A stretch of 64,000 bases of DNA from Virgibacillus oceani (GCF_014638995.1 NZ_BMFR01000011.1:62001-126000), one strand, 5' to 3'. Positions 24,782-33,695 are shown, numbered from the stretch's first letter. Notes: generated from the letters alone by a model not told the origin. Translations and numbers: made by a program.

Positions 24782-26023
24782 ATGTTCAATGCTAAAGGGT
24801 CTGGAAATGCAGCAAGGGGTGAAGGTTCTGCACTTTCTCGAACAAATCTTAGTTTGTTTGAAGGTGTTGCATTAATTGTAGGGGCAAATATCGGAGCTGG
24901 GATATTAAGTTTAGCATTTGGTGCTAAAAATGCAGGTTGGCCAGTACTCGTATTTTGGGTAATTGTTGCTGGGGTGCTAACGACAATTTCCATGCTTTAT
25001 GTAGCGGAAACAACCCTTAGAACGAAGAAAAACTTACAACTGAGTGGGCTTGCTGAAAAATATGTTGGTAAATTAGGTTCCTGGTTAATGTTTTTATCTG
25101 TAGTTGTAAATTCTTTAGGTGCCCTGATCGCTTATACTTCAGGAAGCGGGAAAATAATTTCTGAATTTTTAGGAGTTCCGCCAAGTATTGGCAGTATTCT
25201 GTTCTTTATACCCGCTGTAGTTGTAATTTGGTTTGGTTTGAAAGCAACCGGGGTATCCGAAAAGATTATCACGTTCGGAATGGGAATTCTCGTCCTTATT
25301 TTAATAATAGCCTCAATTATTGGACCTGGCTTAGAAAAAGAATTCCTATTGTATTCAGACATTAAGTTTGCTATTCCGGTATTTAGCTTAACCATTTTTG
25401 CTTTTTTAGCTCAGTACACAGTACCAGAATTAGCACGTGGATATTCAAAAGAAAAAATTAGAAATCTTCCTAAGGCAATAATTATCGGAATGCTTTTTAC
25501 CGCTATCTTATTAATATTGGTTCCAATGGCTGCATTAGGCTTGACGGGCCCTGAGGATGTTACTGAAGTTGTTACGATTGCTTGGGCAGATGCATTAGGT
25601 AGTTGGGCTTTCTTTACAGCTAATGGATTTGCATTATTAGCTATGCTAACTTCCTTCTGGGCAATTGGCCAAAGTTATTTAACTAATATAGTAGACAAGT
25701 TTAAGTTCCCGTCAGAATGGAATATTAAATATAGGCTAATTTCACTTGCATTTGTGGCAATCCCACCTTTTATTCTGGCTTATAGTGGATTAGTAGGTTT
25801 TGTTGATGCGTTATCAATTGCAGGAGCATTTGCCGGTGTTATTATGGCAGTGTTGCCAGTGTTAATGATCAATAAGGCAAGGAAAGTTAACGAAAAGGAA
25901 CCAGAATGGAATTGCGGAAGATTAGCACATCCCGCTATTCAAACATTACTTATTGTTTTGTTTACAGGAGCGGCTATTTATACATTTTTAGGTTTATTCG
26001 ATGTTCTTCCTAAAGGTTGGTGA
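24782..26023 (+). CDS. Amino acid permease of the HAAAP/SdaC-TyrP type
   Basis: A 413-residue membrane protein with about 11 segments. The first, NLSLFEGVALIVGANIGAGILSLAFGAKNAGW, has the GxNIGAGIL signature of APC-superfamily hydroxy/aromatic amino acid permeases. LTIFAFLAQYTVPELARGY in the middle is also typical. It is probably a proton symporter. The acetamidase/formamidase gene starts 7 bases after its stop, so the two form an operon; the transporter may import an amino acid amide or the enzyme's substrate (inference). Confidence 0.85.
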   Translation: MFNAKGSGNAARGEGSALSRTNLSLFEGVALIVGANIGAGILSLAFGAKNAGWPVLVFWVIVAGVLTTISMLYVAETTLRTKKNLQLSGLAEKYVGKLGSWLMFLSVVVNSLGALIAYTSGSGKIISEFLGVPPSIGSILFFIPAVVVIWFGLKATGVSEKIITFGMGILVLILIIASIIGPGLEKEFLLYSDIKFAIPVFSLTIFAFLAQYTVPELARGYSKEKIRNLPKAIIIGMLFTAILLILVPMAALGLTGPEDVTEVVTIAWADALGSWAFFTANGFALLAMLTSFWAIGQSYLTNIVDKFKFPSEWNIKYRLISLAFVAIPPFILAYSGLVGFVDALSIAGAFAGVIMAVLPVLMINKARKVNEKEPEWNCGRLAHPAIQTLLIVLFTGAAIYTFLGLFDVLPKGW

Positions 26024-26030
26024 GCAATTT

Positions 26031-26933
26031 ATGAAATTAATAGGAAAAAATAAAACAATTACACATTTTTCATCTTCTATGAATCCAAATTATCATGTTG
26101 AACTGGGGGAGAAAGTGTTAATAGAAACTCATGATTGTTATGGGGGACAAATAACAAGTGAAAAGGTTTTACGACCAACTATAAATTTAGATACTATGAA
26201 TCAAGCAACAGGGCCAGTATACGTAAATAATTTGCGAAAAAACGATACCCTGTGTCTTGAAATTAATAATATTGAATTAGACGAAACTGGAATTATGGTC
26301 ACATCAAAAGGACTAGGGTTATTAGGGGACAAAATCACCAAACCAACTACAAGATTGTTTCAAGTGAAAAATGATAAACTATTCTTTAATAAAGATCTCA
26401 TAATTCCTGTAAAGCCAATGATTGGAGTTATTGGTGTTGCTCCCAGTAATGATGAAGTCCATTGTGCAATACCCGGAAACCATGGTGGAAACTTGGATAC
26501 AAAAGACATTACTATCGGAAACAAAATATATTTACCAGTATTTCAGGATGGCGGATTGTTTGCACTCGGAGATATGCATGCTGCAATGGGTGATGGAGAA
26601 ATGAATGGAACGGGTGTAGAAATTGGCGGAAAAACTACATTAACTGTTTCGAAATTGGAAAACAGAAAAATTGATTCACCTATTGTGGAAAACAGTGATT
26701 CCTTTTTGTTTATCTATTCAGCCGAAACATTAAACCTTGCTATTAAAAAATGTGCAGAAAAAGTAGTTAATCATTTGCAGCGGGAACTTACCTTGCAGTT
26801 TGAGGATGCCTATAGGGTACTGAGTGCAGTGTGTGATATAAAAATAAGTCAAATTGTAAATAAGCTTGTAACGGTCCGAATTTCAGTACCTAAATCTGTT
26901 CTTCCTACTCTATTTGTTTTAAGTAGGCAATAA
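26031..26933 (+). CDS. Acetamidase/formamidase family amidohydrolase
   Basis: A 300-residue enzyme starting at the ATG at 26031 after AAAGGTTGGTGAG; an upstream frame exists but overlaps the permease. Family features: GVAPSNDEVHCAIPGNHGGNLDT and FALGDMHAAMGDGEMNGTGVEI, which carry the metal and active-site residues of the acetamidase/formamidase family. It hydrolyses small amides (formamide, acetamide, or an aryl-acetamide) to acid and ammonia in the cytoplasm. Co-transcribed with an amino acid permease. The HutG-like enzyme 13 kb away produces formamide, but a link is only suggestive. Confidence 0.88.
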   Translation: MKLIGKNKTITHFSSSMNPNYHVELGEKVLIETHDCYGGQITSEKVLRPTINLDTMNQATGPVYVNNLRKNDTLCLEINNIELDETGIMVTSKGLGLLGDKITKPTTRLFQVKNDKLFFNKDLIIPVKPMIGVIGVAPSNDEVHCAIPGNHGGNLDTKDITIGNKIYLPVFQDGGLFALGDMHAAMGDGEMNGTGVEIGGKTTLTVSKLENRKIDSPIVENSDSFLFIYSAETLNLAIKKCAEKVVNHLQRELTLQFEDAYRVLSAVCDIKISQIVNKLVTVRISVPKSVLPTLFVLSRQ

Positions 26934-27028
26934 TGAAAATTGAGTTGAAAGGTAATGCACCTGGTTTGGTAGTGGGGATTGGTGTGCGTTATTTGGACGT
27001 GAGGCGGGAGAACCCTGATAATCTGTAG
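26933..27028 (+). CDS. Possible 31-residue ORF coupled to the amidohydrolase
   Basis: The amidohydrolase stop TAA overlaps an ATG (TAATG), opening MKIELKGNAPGLVVGIGV and ending in PDNL. The overlap allows coupled translation, but no ribosome binding site or recognised family supports it. Confidence 0.2.
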   Translation: MKIELKGNAPGLVVGIGVRYLDVRRENPDNL

Positions 27029-27373
27029 GTAGAGGCGCGCACGCTTAATTTAACTTTTTTATTGTAGGGAAATGGGAGAATACTAAAGGCAACACTTGTC
27101 ACAGGTGAACTACACTGTACTAGCCACTACTAAAAGAAATAACCGACGCTCTTTAATCTTTTAAAGTAGTGGGGGCTTCCCCATTAGCACATTATTAAAG
27201 ACGCTAGGGTTACTAGGTGATTTTAATATCAATTTCTATAATTCTATTTTTATAGCTAAATTCGACACCCCTAACCTTTTCCCTTCAAAACACAATAACA
27301 AAACACATTTACCATCATAGGACAGACCTCACAACTCATATCTTATACAAACAACATGAAGGGGACTGAGGGA
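27029..27373. other. Intergenic region with an imperfect hairpin
   Basis: No gene. CCACTACTAAAAG (27124-27136) can pair with CTTTTAAAGTAGTGG (27158-27172). The sequence AAAGTAGTGGGGGC recurs at about 42839. It could be the relic of a transposon end, unproven. Confidence 0.4.
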
Positions 27374-28159
27374 ATGAGCAGGATTAGAATTAAATGGGTA
27401 TCAGCAAAAGAAATAAATGTCCGTCATAAATATCTTCCAAGTGAAAAAACAGCTACAAAAATTTATAAAATGTTATTAAAAAATAATAAACCCATAATGC
27501 ATCTATATCAAGATCACCATGGGAAGTTATTGTTAAACCGAGGTATAGATGCATACAATTCATTAATGGTAATTGATTCTAATAAAAAAGTTCCCACTAT
27601 AATTGTAGATGAAGAAATAAATGAACTTGATTCAACTTTTAAATTACTTTTGTCCTGTTTTACCGAAAATGTTTACTACAAAATGAAGTATGAATACATT
27701 ATGCTATTACTTGAAGAAACAAATAATGATATTGAAAGAATTTGTAAAGAAATCGGTTGTTCTGAAAACGAAATAACAAAATATATAATTGATAGAAGGG
27801 TTCCCGATAAATACAAGGAATTGGCAATTGAACATCAAAGACAACTATTTATTAATAAAATATGTCGCGATCCGATTGTAAAGGACTATCGACTATTTCT
27901 TTATGAGGCAGTTTTTAAAACTGAGAACCGCTTAACACTGGACAAATTCAACTACTTCAAAAAATACATTAAATCTGGTTATAAAATAAATATTAATTCT
28001 CCAAACGCAATATTCAAATTAAACAAGGTAGTTGATATAGATCAGGCATTTAAGGTATACTGGAATAATTTAATTTTCAATCATGCATCAGTAAATGAAG
28101 GAGCAACATTTCATCAAAAAATAAATAAGAAAGACAGTAGAATTCGAATTAAACTATAA
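27374..28159 (+). CDS. ParB-like domain protein with helix-turn-helix
   Basis: 261 residues from the ATG at 27374, nine bases after AAGGGG; an ATG at 27356 lacks a site. The first ~75 residues, IRIKWVSAKEINVRHKYLPSEKTATKIYKMLLKN and KVPTIIVDEE, resemble the N-terminal ParB/sulfiredoxin-like fold. Residues ~120-145 (NDIERICKEIGCSENEITKYI) look like a helix-turn-helix. The rest is helical and unrecognised. No ParA, par site cluster or replication gene is near, so regulation is more likely than segregation. Its 3' end overlaps by 11 bases the convergent sigma-like gene, which suggests a regulatory pairing. Confidence 0.5.
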   Translation: MSRIRIKWVSAKEINVRHKYLPSEKTATKIYKMLLKNNKPIMHLYQDHHGKLLLNRGIDAYNSLMVIDSNKKVPTIIVDEEINELDSTFKLLLSCFTENVYYKMKYEYIMLLLEETNNDIERICKEIGCSENEITKYIIDRRVPDKYKELAIEHQRQLFINKICRDPIVKDYRLFLYEAVFKTENRLTLDKFNYFKKYIKSGYKININSPNAIFKLNKVVDIDQAFKVYWNNLIFNHASVNEGATFHQKINKKDSRIRIKL

Positions 28160-28406
28160 TACCTTTTTTTGTCCTTTTCAGTTTTCGCTTTAAGTCTACT
28201 ATGCGATTACAGACAACATAATTGAAGTATGTTGCAATTATTCCATTATCTGGATGGCACCTTTCATACGAATTCCACATAGCAACTAATCCTTCTTGAT
28301 AAATTTCCTGGTCCAAATCTTTTACATTTAACTTATGAATGTGATAATGAACTCTGCAATTGTTTTGATTACGGACTACTTCAAATATTAATTTGTGATT
28401 TTCCAT
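28149..28406 (-). CDS. Sigma-70 region 2-like protein, shorter paralogue
   Basis: An 85-residue paralogue of the 110-residue protein at 23931-24263: MENHKLIFEVVRNQNNCRVH and DQEIYQEGLVAMWNSYERCHPDNGIIATYFNYVVCNRIVDLKRK align along the whole length. Here the core helix has Cys in place of Arg (VVCNRI versus VIRKRM) and the C-terminal tail is missing. It may be diverging or decaying. Its leader is the second copy of the conserved upstream segment. Convergent with, and overlapping, the ParB-like gene. Confidence 0.55.
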   Translation of the reverse strand: MENHKLIFEVVRNQNNCRVHYHIHKLNVKDLDQEIYQEGLVAMWNSYERCHPDNGIIATYFNYVVCNRIVDLKRKLKRTKKGIIV

Positions 28407-28650
28407 ATCTTTTTCCTTGTCTTAAGAGGGATTAGCCTTTTAGGTGGGTTCATTTTTAAAATAGTATCAGCTATCGTTTAAATGGCATGAGAAGAAATAG
28501 TTGTCCGGATTAACTTTTATTCACTTGATATACCAATGATTGCAGCTAATTAGTAAAATATAAACTATATATTCAACAGAATACTATACCGCAAATGTTT
28601 ACAATTTAGTTTATATAAAAAAGTCACTTTCTTAACTGTGATTTAGTTCA
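28407..28650 (-). repeat. Leader region, copy B of the duplicated segment
   Basis: Direct repeat of the 24264-24540 leader, same orientation and same position relative to the sigma-like start. The cre-like site of copy A is changed here (CGCAAATGTTTACA). Confidence 0.75.
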
Positions 28651-28751
28651 CTATTTGGAAGAAAAATGGGTAATTTGAATATGAAAGATTTAAGGGGGAA
28701 TGGGGTTGTATTTTTATCTTAAAGTTCTGCTAGAATCCTACGGTAGAAAAG

Positions 28752-28781
28752 TAGAATATAGAGGATAGCCGTTAACTATCC
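28752..28781 (-). terminator. Weak terminator after the metallophosphoesterase gene
   Basis: GGATAG (28763-28768) pairs with CTATCC (28776-28781); TCTATATTCTACTTTTC follows on the minus strand. Placed at the end of the microcompartment-permease gene row. Confidence 0.4.
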
Positions 28782-28793
28782 CCCATACGTACC

Positions 28794-29735
28794 CTAACCT
28801 GCCGTCAACGTATACGAAACTCCCCCATTATGATCAACATCAACCAATGCACCTCTCAACATTCCCTGATCATAGTCAGTACCAGCATTAATACAAACCG
28901 TTTTGCCAAGAGTGGTGACGCCGCGACTTTCGTGAACACATCCATGTAACGAAAGTAATGGCTGGTATGTTTCAATTGCTTCTCGGACGGCTTTACTGCC
29001 AACTGGTGCGGTTGCTAGTGCATCACCGTCAAGCACTGGTTTTAAATTTTCATCATATAGTGTACCTAAATCTAGATCTGTATCATGTGGCGGTGTGTGA
29101 ATGTTAAATATACATCTGTTCATATCCTTGACTTGGCTGGCCAGCACTTCAATTTTTTTAGCCAAGTCTTCCTCGCTAAATTCCCGAGGATACTTGAAGG
29201 CGCTTGGTATACTGCCTCCAATTGATAGTATTTCAAAACCGTTAACCTCTATAATCCTATTATCCCCATTTTGCATATGGCCTCCAGAGCCAAGTATTTC
29301 ATCAAGATAAAAGTCATCAACACTTCCAGGGACGACGACACAAGGTATACCAGCTTTTTTGTATCGTTCATCCATCAGCTTTACCCATTGATCAAGCACT
29401 TCGATTTGTTTCTCTTTAACAATGCGTTCAGCATCATCTTCATTCAATATATTTAACTCCGCTTCCGATATAACTAACGGATAAAAGCCGGCATCCCTTA
29501 AGTTACGTTCTAAATCTGGCAGTTCTTTTTTCTTTTTAACTTTTACCTTTGAACCATAGTATTTGCATGTATATACTCCAGATTTCTCGACAATCGGGAC
29601 AACCATTTTACCGGTAAAATCACCGCCATAGATTACTAAATCAGCATTATAAAATTTTCCAGCGTTGGTGAATTTCCGAAATGCTGTCTCGGCACCGTGC
29701 AGATCCCCTGCATAAAATATCTTCACATTCCTCAC
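28794..29735 (-). CDS. Calcineurin-like metallophosphoesterase
   Basis: A 313-residue phosphoesterase with the dinuclear-metal motifs in order: YAGDLHGAE (D-x-H), VIYGGDFTGK (GGDxxG), PGSVDDFYLD (GNHD-like position, here GSVDD), FNIHTPPHDTD and SLHGCVHES. It hydrolyses a phosphomonoester or diester in the cytoplasm. Its gene is 18 bases downstream of the APC permease and at the end of the minus-strand row that includes the microcompartment genes. It may dephosphorylate a pathway intermediate such as an amino alcohol phosphate (inference). The GSVDD change from GNHD removes the usual His. Confidence 0.8.
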   Translation of the reverse strand: MRNVKIFYAGDLHGAETAFRKFTNAGKFYNADLVIYGGDFTGKMVVPIVEKSGVYTCKYYGSKVKVKKKKELPDLERNLRDAGFYPLVISEAELNILNEDDAERIVKEKQIEVLDQWVKLMDERYKKAGIPCVVVPGSVDDFYLDEILGSGGHMQNGDNRIIEVNGFEILSIGGSIPSAFKYPREFSEEDLAKKIEVLASQVKDMNRCIFNIHTPPHDTDLDLGTLYDENLKPVLDGDALATAPVGSKAVREAIETYQPLLSLHGCVHESRGVTTLGKTVCINAGTDYDQGMLRGALVDVDHNGGVSYTLTAG

Positions 29736-29753
29736 CCCTTAACAAAATAATTA

Positions 29754-31355
29754 TTAATCAGACGGTATTTCCTGGAATTGAATATCAATATCGACACCTT
29801 TTTTCGCATGTAGGCGTTTCATAATAAAGTAAATCGTAATTGGGATTACCATCAATAACAAGGAAACGACAATCATTGTAAATGGTAAATCACCTTTAAA
29901 GAATGGAATTAATAGGTAGTAACAAATAGATACACTTATCAGGAATGTTAACCATCCCAAAATCGTAATTAAATGTACTCCAAATATCTTTGTCTTTACG
30001 ACAGGTGGTGAGGAATTAAATAATATTTTTCTTCGTTTTGTAAACGTAATACCGGCTATTCCTAAGAAGATCCATGCTAAGAACCACGTGAAGATTGTAA
30101 AGCCGATATTTGCTGTCCATGTAGGTAAATAAATATCTAGCATTAAGAAAACCCAAGCACCAATGATGATCGTCCACAATGCATATACCGGCGAGTTCGT
30201 CTTTTTATTGACTTCCATGAATTTTTTAGGAACTAGACGGTCAAACGACCATGCAACAATATTTCGTGTCGGACCAAATCCAAGACCAGCTGCTGAACCA
30301 AATGTTGCTACAGCAAAACAGACTGCAATTAAGAAGACAAAAATTGGACTTTTTGTCAGAATCCCAATCATGATTGTGACAAATGGATCGTACCCTTCAA
30401 ATGGATATGCCTCATGGCCGGCATTGTAAAGGTAATACAGGCTGTTTGACCATATATCGCCAAAGTTTACATAAGACATACCATAAAAAATTGCCCAAAC
30501 TGCCATTAAAATAGCTAGTGAACCAAACAATGCTAGCAATTGGGACTTCTGAACATTTCGTACTTCACCAGCTAAATTGGCGCCAAATGTTGAACCTAAT
30601 GTATTCAGGATGATGTATGTCGATCCAGCCATGACGGTAGCACCGAATAAGAATTTAGTTGGATATCCATCAGCTTGTGCAAGACTAATGACATCCTCAT
30701 ATGCTAGACCGGTAAGCTCTGTGAAATTAGTAGCGAAAATTTCTTGCCCTGCTACCAAATTTGCAACGATAAAGGTGATAGCGCCCAGGATTGTGGCACC
30801 TAATGTGAAGTAAGCTAGCTTTACCATCCATTTTGTCCCCTTATAGTAAATAAACAAAATGAATAGCAATAAAAGTGTTCCGATGATTGCGTGAATATGG
30901 GTGCTATCAAAAAAGTTAGCGATATTTAACCATGATTGATCATTTCCATTTATTAATGCGATCGTATAGAAGAATTCCTGAATCGACCATTTGATGATCC
31001 AGTGTAGCAAAATTCCTGTCCAAGATATCGAAGTGAAGGTAATCATGAAACTAGCCATTAAACCAAGCGACGGATGCAGTATCCGGCTAATATAGATGTA
31101 TTCACCGCCTGATCTGGGCATCGAAACAGAAAATAACCAATATAAACCTGCAATAACAAACATCTGCGAAACGGTTAAGATAGCCCATACCATATGTGCA
31201 CCAGGGTAAAGAAATGGTGCCCACATAATGTAAACTAATGCAAACATCAACCCCGGATTTGCTGCAGAATATATCATGGTATCGATTGGACTAATTTGCC
31301 TTGCAACCCCACCTGTTGACGTCTGTTCAAACAACGCTAAACCTGTCTTTGCCAT
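29754..31355 (-). CDS. APC superfamily amino acid/amine permease
   Basis: A 533-residue membrane protein with about 12-14 segments, opening ISPIDTMIYSAANPGLMFALVYI and containing MPRSGGEYIYISRILHPSLG, the conserved APC segment. It is longer than most APC carriers. A hydrophilic C-tail ends QFQEIPSD. Position: 190 bases downstream of the last microcompartment operon gene (mdh) and 18 bases upstream of the phosphoesterase. In RMM-type loci an APC carrier imports the amine substrate; by analogy this one likely imports an amino alcohol or aminoketone. Confidence 0.85.
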   Translation of the reverse strand: MAKTGLALFEQTSTGGVARQISPIDTMIYSAANPGLMFALVYIMWAPFLYPGAHMVWAILTVSQMFVIAGLYWLFSVSMPRSGGEYIYISRILHPSLGLMASFMITFTSISWTGILLHWIIKWSIQEFFYTIALINGNDQSWLNIANFFDSTHIHAIIGTLLLLFILFIYYKGTKWMVKLAYFTLGATILGAITFIVANLVAGQEIFATNFTELTGLAYEDVISLAQADGYPTKFLFGATVMAGSTYIILNTLGSTFGANLAGEVRNVQKSQLLALFGSLAILMAVWAIFYGMSYVNFGDIWSNSLYYLYNAGHEAYPFEGYDPFVTIMIGILTKSPIFVFLIAVCFAVATFGSAAGLGFGPTRNIVAWSFDRLVPKKFMEVNKKTNSPVYALWTIIIGAWVFLMLDIYLPTWTANIGFTIFTWFLAWIFLGIAGITFTKRRKILFNSSPPVVKTKIFGVHLITILGWLTFLISVSICYYLLIPFFKGDLPFTMIVVSLLLMVIPITIYFIMKRLHAKKGVDIDIQFQEIPSD

Positions 31356-31545
31356 TTTATCCCTTCTTTCCTTATTGAAACTTAGTGTTCATGTAGTCAT
31401 TCTCTGATTCTTTAATTCTTTAAACTCGCTTAAAGCATAAAAGTTTCCAATCAATTACAAAAGGGACGGTTTTAGACTAAAATTTATCTACATAATCGGT
31501 ACTTCATTACTACTTCACCCCATTTCGGAATATTCAATAAATTAT

Positions 31546-32493
31546 TCACACAAATTGCCCTACTTTTTGTAAAACATTTTCTACCGATTGTGCTGATAAA
31601 TCTAATGCATCTTTTTCTTCCGCATTTAGGGGCAATTCGATGACGCCCTCAATTCCATTTCCGCCAATAACGGTAGGAACACCAAGAAAAATATTATTAT
31701 AGTTATATTCATTTTCTAAATATGCAATCGATGGCATAATTCGTTTCTTATCCTTCACAATTGCTTCGACCATTTTAACAATTGACGCAGCAGGAGCGTA
31801 ATAGGCACTCCCTTTTCCAAGCAAGTTAACAATTTCTCCCCCGCCTTTTCTTGTCCGCTCAACAATGGCTGCAATTTTTTCCTTGGATAACAATCGATCA
31901 AGCGGAATTCCGCCAGCATACGAATACCGGATCAACGGGACCATTGAATCCCCGTGTCCACCTAATACAAAACCTGAAATATCCTCAACCGAAACGTCTA
32001 ACTCCTGGGCTACAAATGTCGTAAATCGAGCTGTATCTAACACCCCTGATTGCCCGATTACACGATTTTTCGGAAACCCTGTTGTTTTAAAACAAACATA
32101 TGTCATGGCATCAACGGGATTGCTGAGGACGATTACATAGCTGTCAGGAGCGTAAAGGGCAATTTTTTCCGAGACGTTCTTCATAATTTTTGCATTCGTT
32201 TGTACTAATTCATCACGGCTCATTCCCGGTTTTCGTGCAATTCCTGCGGTAACGATGACCATATCAGCGTCTTGCAATTCGCTATAATCACTTGTTCCAA
32301 TAATTGTTGCGTTAAATCCTTGGACTGGACTGGCTTCAAGAAGATCCAATGCTTTTCCTTTGGTCGGATCCCGCATCAAAGGAATGTCAACAAGGACCAC
32401 ATCTCCAAGTTCCTTTTGAGCAATCATTAGAGCGGTCGTTGTGCCTGTGTAACCAGCCCCAATAATAGCAATTTTGTTTCGTTTAAATGCCAC
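31546..32493 (-). CDS. NAD-dependent malate dehydrogenase (Mdh), microcompartment-linked copy
   Basis: 315 residues from a GTG at 32493 (after GGAAAGGATGTGG); a longer frame overlapping the shell gene is unlikely. The Rossmann motif is [14 protein letters not shown], with Asp in VVLVDIPL for NAD. The substrate loop [23 protein letters not shown] has the two Arg of malate dehydrogenases rather than the Gln of lactate dehydrogenases. The catalytic pair lies at LSNPVDAMT and GGHGDSMVP. The gene starts 19 bases after a BMC-H gene, so it belongs to the operon. It could re-oxidise NADH made by the aldehyde dehydrogenase (inference). Confidence 0.88.
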   Translation of the reverse strand: MAFKRNKIAIIGAGYTGTTTALMIAQKELGDVVLVDIPLMRDPTKGKALDLLEASPVQGFNATIIGTSDYSELQDADMVIVTAGIARKPGMSRDELVQTNAKIMKNVSEKIALYAPDSYVIVLSNPVDAMTYVCFKTTGFPKNRVIGQSGVLDTARFTTFVAQELDVSVEDISGFVLGGHGDSMVPLIRYSYAGGIPLDRLLSKEKIAAIVERTRKGGGEIVNLLGKGSAYYAPAASIVKMVEAIVKDKKRIMPSIAYLENEYNYNNIFLGVPTVIGGNGIEGVIELPLNAEEKDALDLSAQSVENVLQKVGQFV

Positions 32494-32512
32494 GTCTTTT
32501 CCACATCCTTTC

Positions 32513-32779
32513 CTACCTGAATAAGCGTTTAATACTTGCGTCTGGATGAGGAATGACATCACAGCCAAGCAGTGCCCCAGTTTGTTGTGCCACTGCTTTT
32601 CCAGTCTCCACCGCATTTTGGACAGCACTTACATTCCCTTCTATAAAAATAGTAACCAGAGATCCACCCACATTAGCCTGATTAACTAGACTGACATGTG
32701 AATTTTTCAACATGGCATCGGCAACTTCAATCGATGTTGCAAGCCCTTTTGTTTCAACCATTCCCAAAGCTCTAACCAT
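32513..32779 (-). CDS. BMC-H shell protein (hexamer-forming)
   Basis: 88 residues from the ATG at 32779, placed after GAGGTGGCGAAA; an open frame 8 codons longer has no site. A single BMC domain: [21 protein letters not shown], then pore loop NVGGSLVT and a C-terminal [10 protein letters not shown]. It forms cyclic hexamers that tile the shell facets. The pore loop is VGGS, compared with VGGG in the second BMC-H (34392), so the two may pass different metabolites. Its start overlaps the end of the vertex-protein gene by 8 bases, showing coupling. Confidence 0.93.
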   Translation of the reverse strand: MVRALGMVETKGLATSIEVADAMLKNSHVSLVNQANVGGSLVTIFIEGNVSAVQNAVETGKAVAQQTGALLGCDVIPHPDASIKRLFR

Positions 32780-33041
32780 TTTCGCCACCTCTTCCAATTC
32801 CAATTGAATCGACTATCCCGATGATCAGTGCGTCAACGGGTAAATTCCTCTCTTCAATTAAAGAAGCTGGGGCACCCCTGGAAACCATAACCTGATCATC
32901 TATTCCTGCACCGATACGATCAACTGCAATAAAGGTTGATTCATTGAGATCATCTGGCTGGACCACTAAAAATTTCAGCCCTGTTAACCCTTCTTCCTTG
33001 CGCGTCGCCCAGATATTCCCTACAACCGTACCAATCAGCAT
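32772..33041 (-). CDS. BMC-P vertex protein (EutN/CcmL/CsoS4 family)
   Basis: An 89-residue pentamer-forming protein that caps icosahedral vertices. Family marks: MLIGTVVGNIWATRKEEGLTGLKFLVVQP, AVDRIGAGIDDQVMVSRG and VDALIIGIVDSIGI. AAAGGGGAT precedes the ATG. It overlaps the BMC-H gene downstream. It is the only pentamer gene in the window, which suffices for a closed shell together with the two BMC-H proteins; no BMC-T gene was seen. Confidence 0.94.
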   Translation of the reverse strand: MLIGTVVGNIWATRKEEGLTGLKFLVVQPDDLNESTFIAVDRIGAGIDDQVMVSRGAPASLIEERNLPVDALIIGIVDSIGIGRGGENG

Positions 33042-33062
33042 TTTTTCATATCCCCTTTTTAA

Positions 33063-33695
33063 TTAATGCATAAGTATCGTTATACCTTTTTCTCTAGCTA
33101 CGTCACGAGCTAAAGGAGTAATTAACGTGCCTGGGTGAATGGTAATAGTTTTCTCATCCCATGCTTCTACATGATCTTTCGTCAGAACCTTTTCAATAAA
33201 TTCTTCCTGTGACCAATCAAAAGCTTTTCTGGGAAGTACCTGGTCAATAGGGGATAAACATACACCATATTCTTCTAATTGTTTCCTGTAATACAATAAT
33301 TGGTTCACATAGTTTTTATTGCCCGCTATTTCCCCATCACGATAGATGATTTCTGATAATGAATGATCCAATACAAAATTAACCTGACAATTTTTTAGAA
33401 TCAGCTTAGAGAATAATAGACTTTCATGTGTGTCTGTTATCCCCAATGCTCCCTTTACAAATAGATCTTGATTTACTTCTAAAAAGACGGCATTCTGAAA
33501 ACCTGTAGGAATGTCGCGATCCGGTTGACTCATTTCCACAACATGCCAATGTCCTTTAAGTTCATTAATTTGTGATTGATTTTTTTCTTTTGCATGATGA
33601 ACCACAAGCAATCTTGGTTTTGATTCCGAATCAGCCAGTTCCATTCGTTTTATTACCTCACTAACAATTTCTTCGATAACTTGTTTTGTTATCAT
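33063..33695 (-). CDS. Microcompartment-associated protein of unknown function, with encapsulation-type helix
   Basis: A 210-residue protein. The N-terminus TKQVIEEIVSEVIKRMEL is an amphipathic helix like BMC targeting peptides, followed by a polar linker. The middle (PRLLVVHHAKEKNQSQINEL, then LFSKLILKN) suggests a flavodoxin-like alpha/beta fold, and the C-terminus TIHPGTLITPLARDVAREKGITIL resembles segments found in ethanolamine-utilisation accessory proteins of BMC loci. Function not known to me. The gene overlaps pduL by 4 bases (ATGA), so the two are translationally coupled and it is likely a lumen protein. Confidence 0.6.
   Translation of the reverse strand: MITKQVIEEIVSEVIKRMELADSESKPRLLVVHHAKEKNQSQINELKGHWHVVEMSQPDRDIPTGFQNAVFLEVNQDLFVKGALGITDTHESLLFSKLILKNCQVNFVLDHSLSEIIYRDGEIAGNKNYVNQLLYYRKQLEEYGVCLSPIDQVLPRKAFDWSQEEFIEKVLTKDHVEAWDEKTITIHPGTLITPLARDVAREKGITILMH

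Noticed and set aside
27124-27172. Transposon end of the IS200/IS605 type near 27.1 kb and 42.8 kb
   Set aside because: Only a shared AAAGTAGTGGGGGC word and an imperfect hairpin; no transposase or TnpB remains.
31457-31475. Possible further REP copy (ACAAAAGGGACGGTTTTAG) downstream of mdh
   Set aside because: Only the nine bases GGGACGGTT match and the flanks differ; too weak to list.
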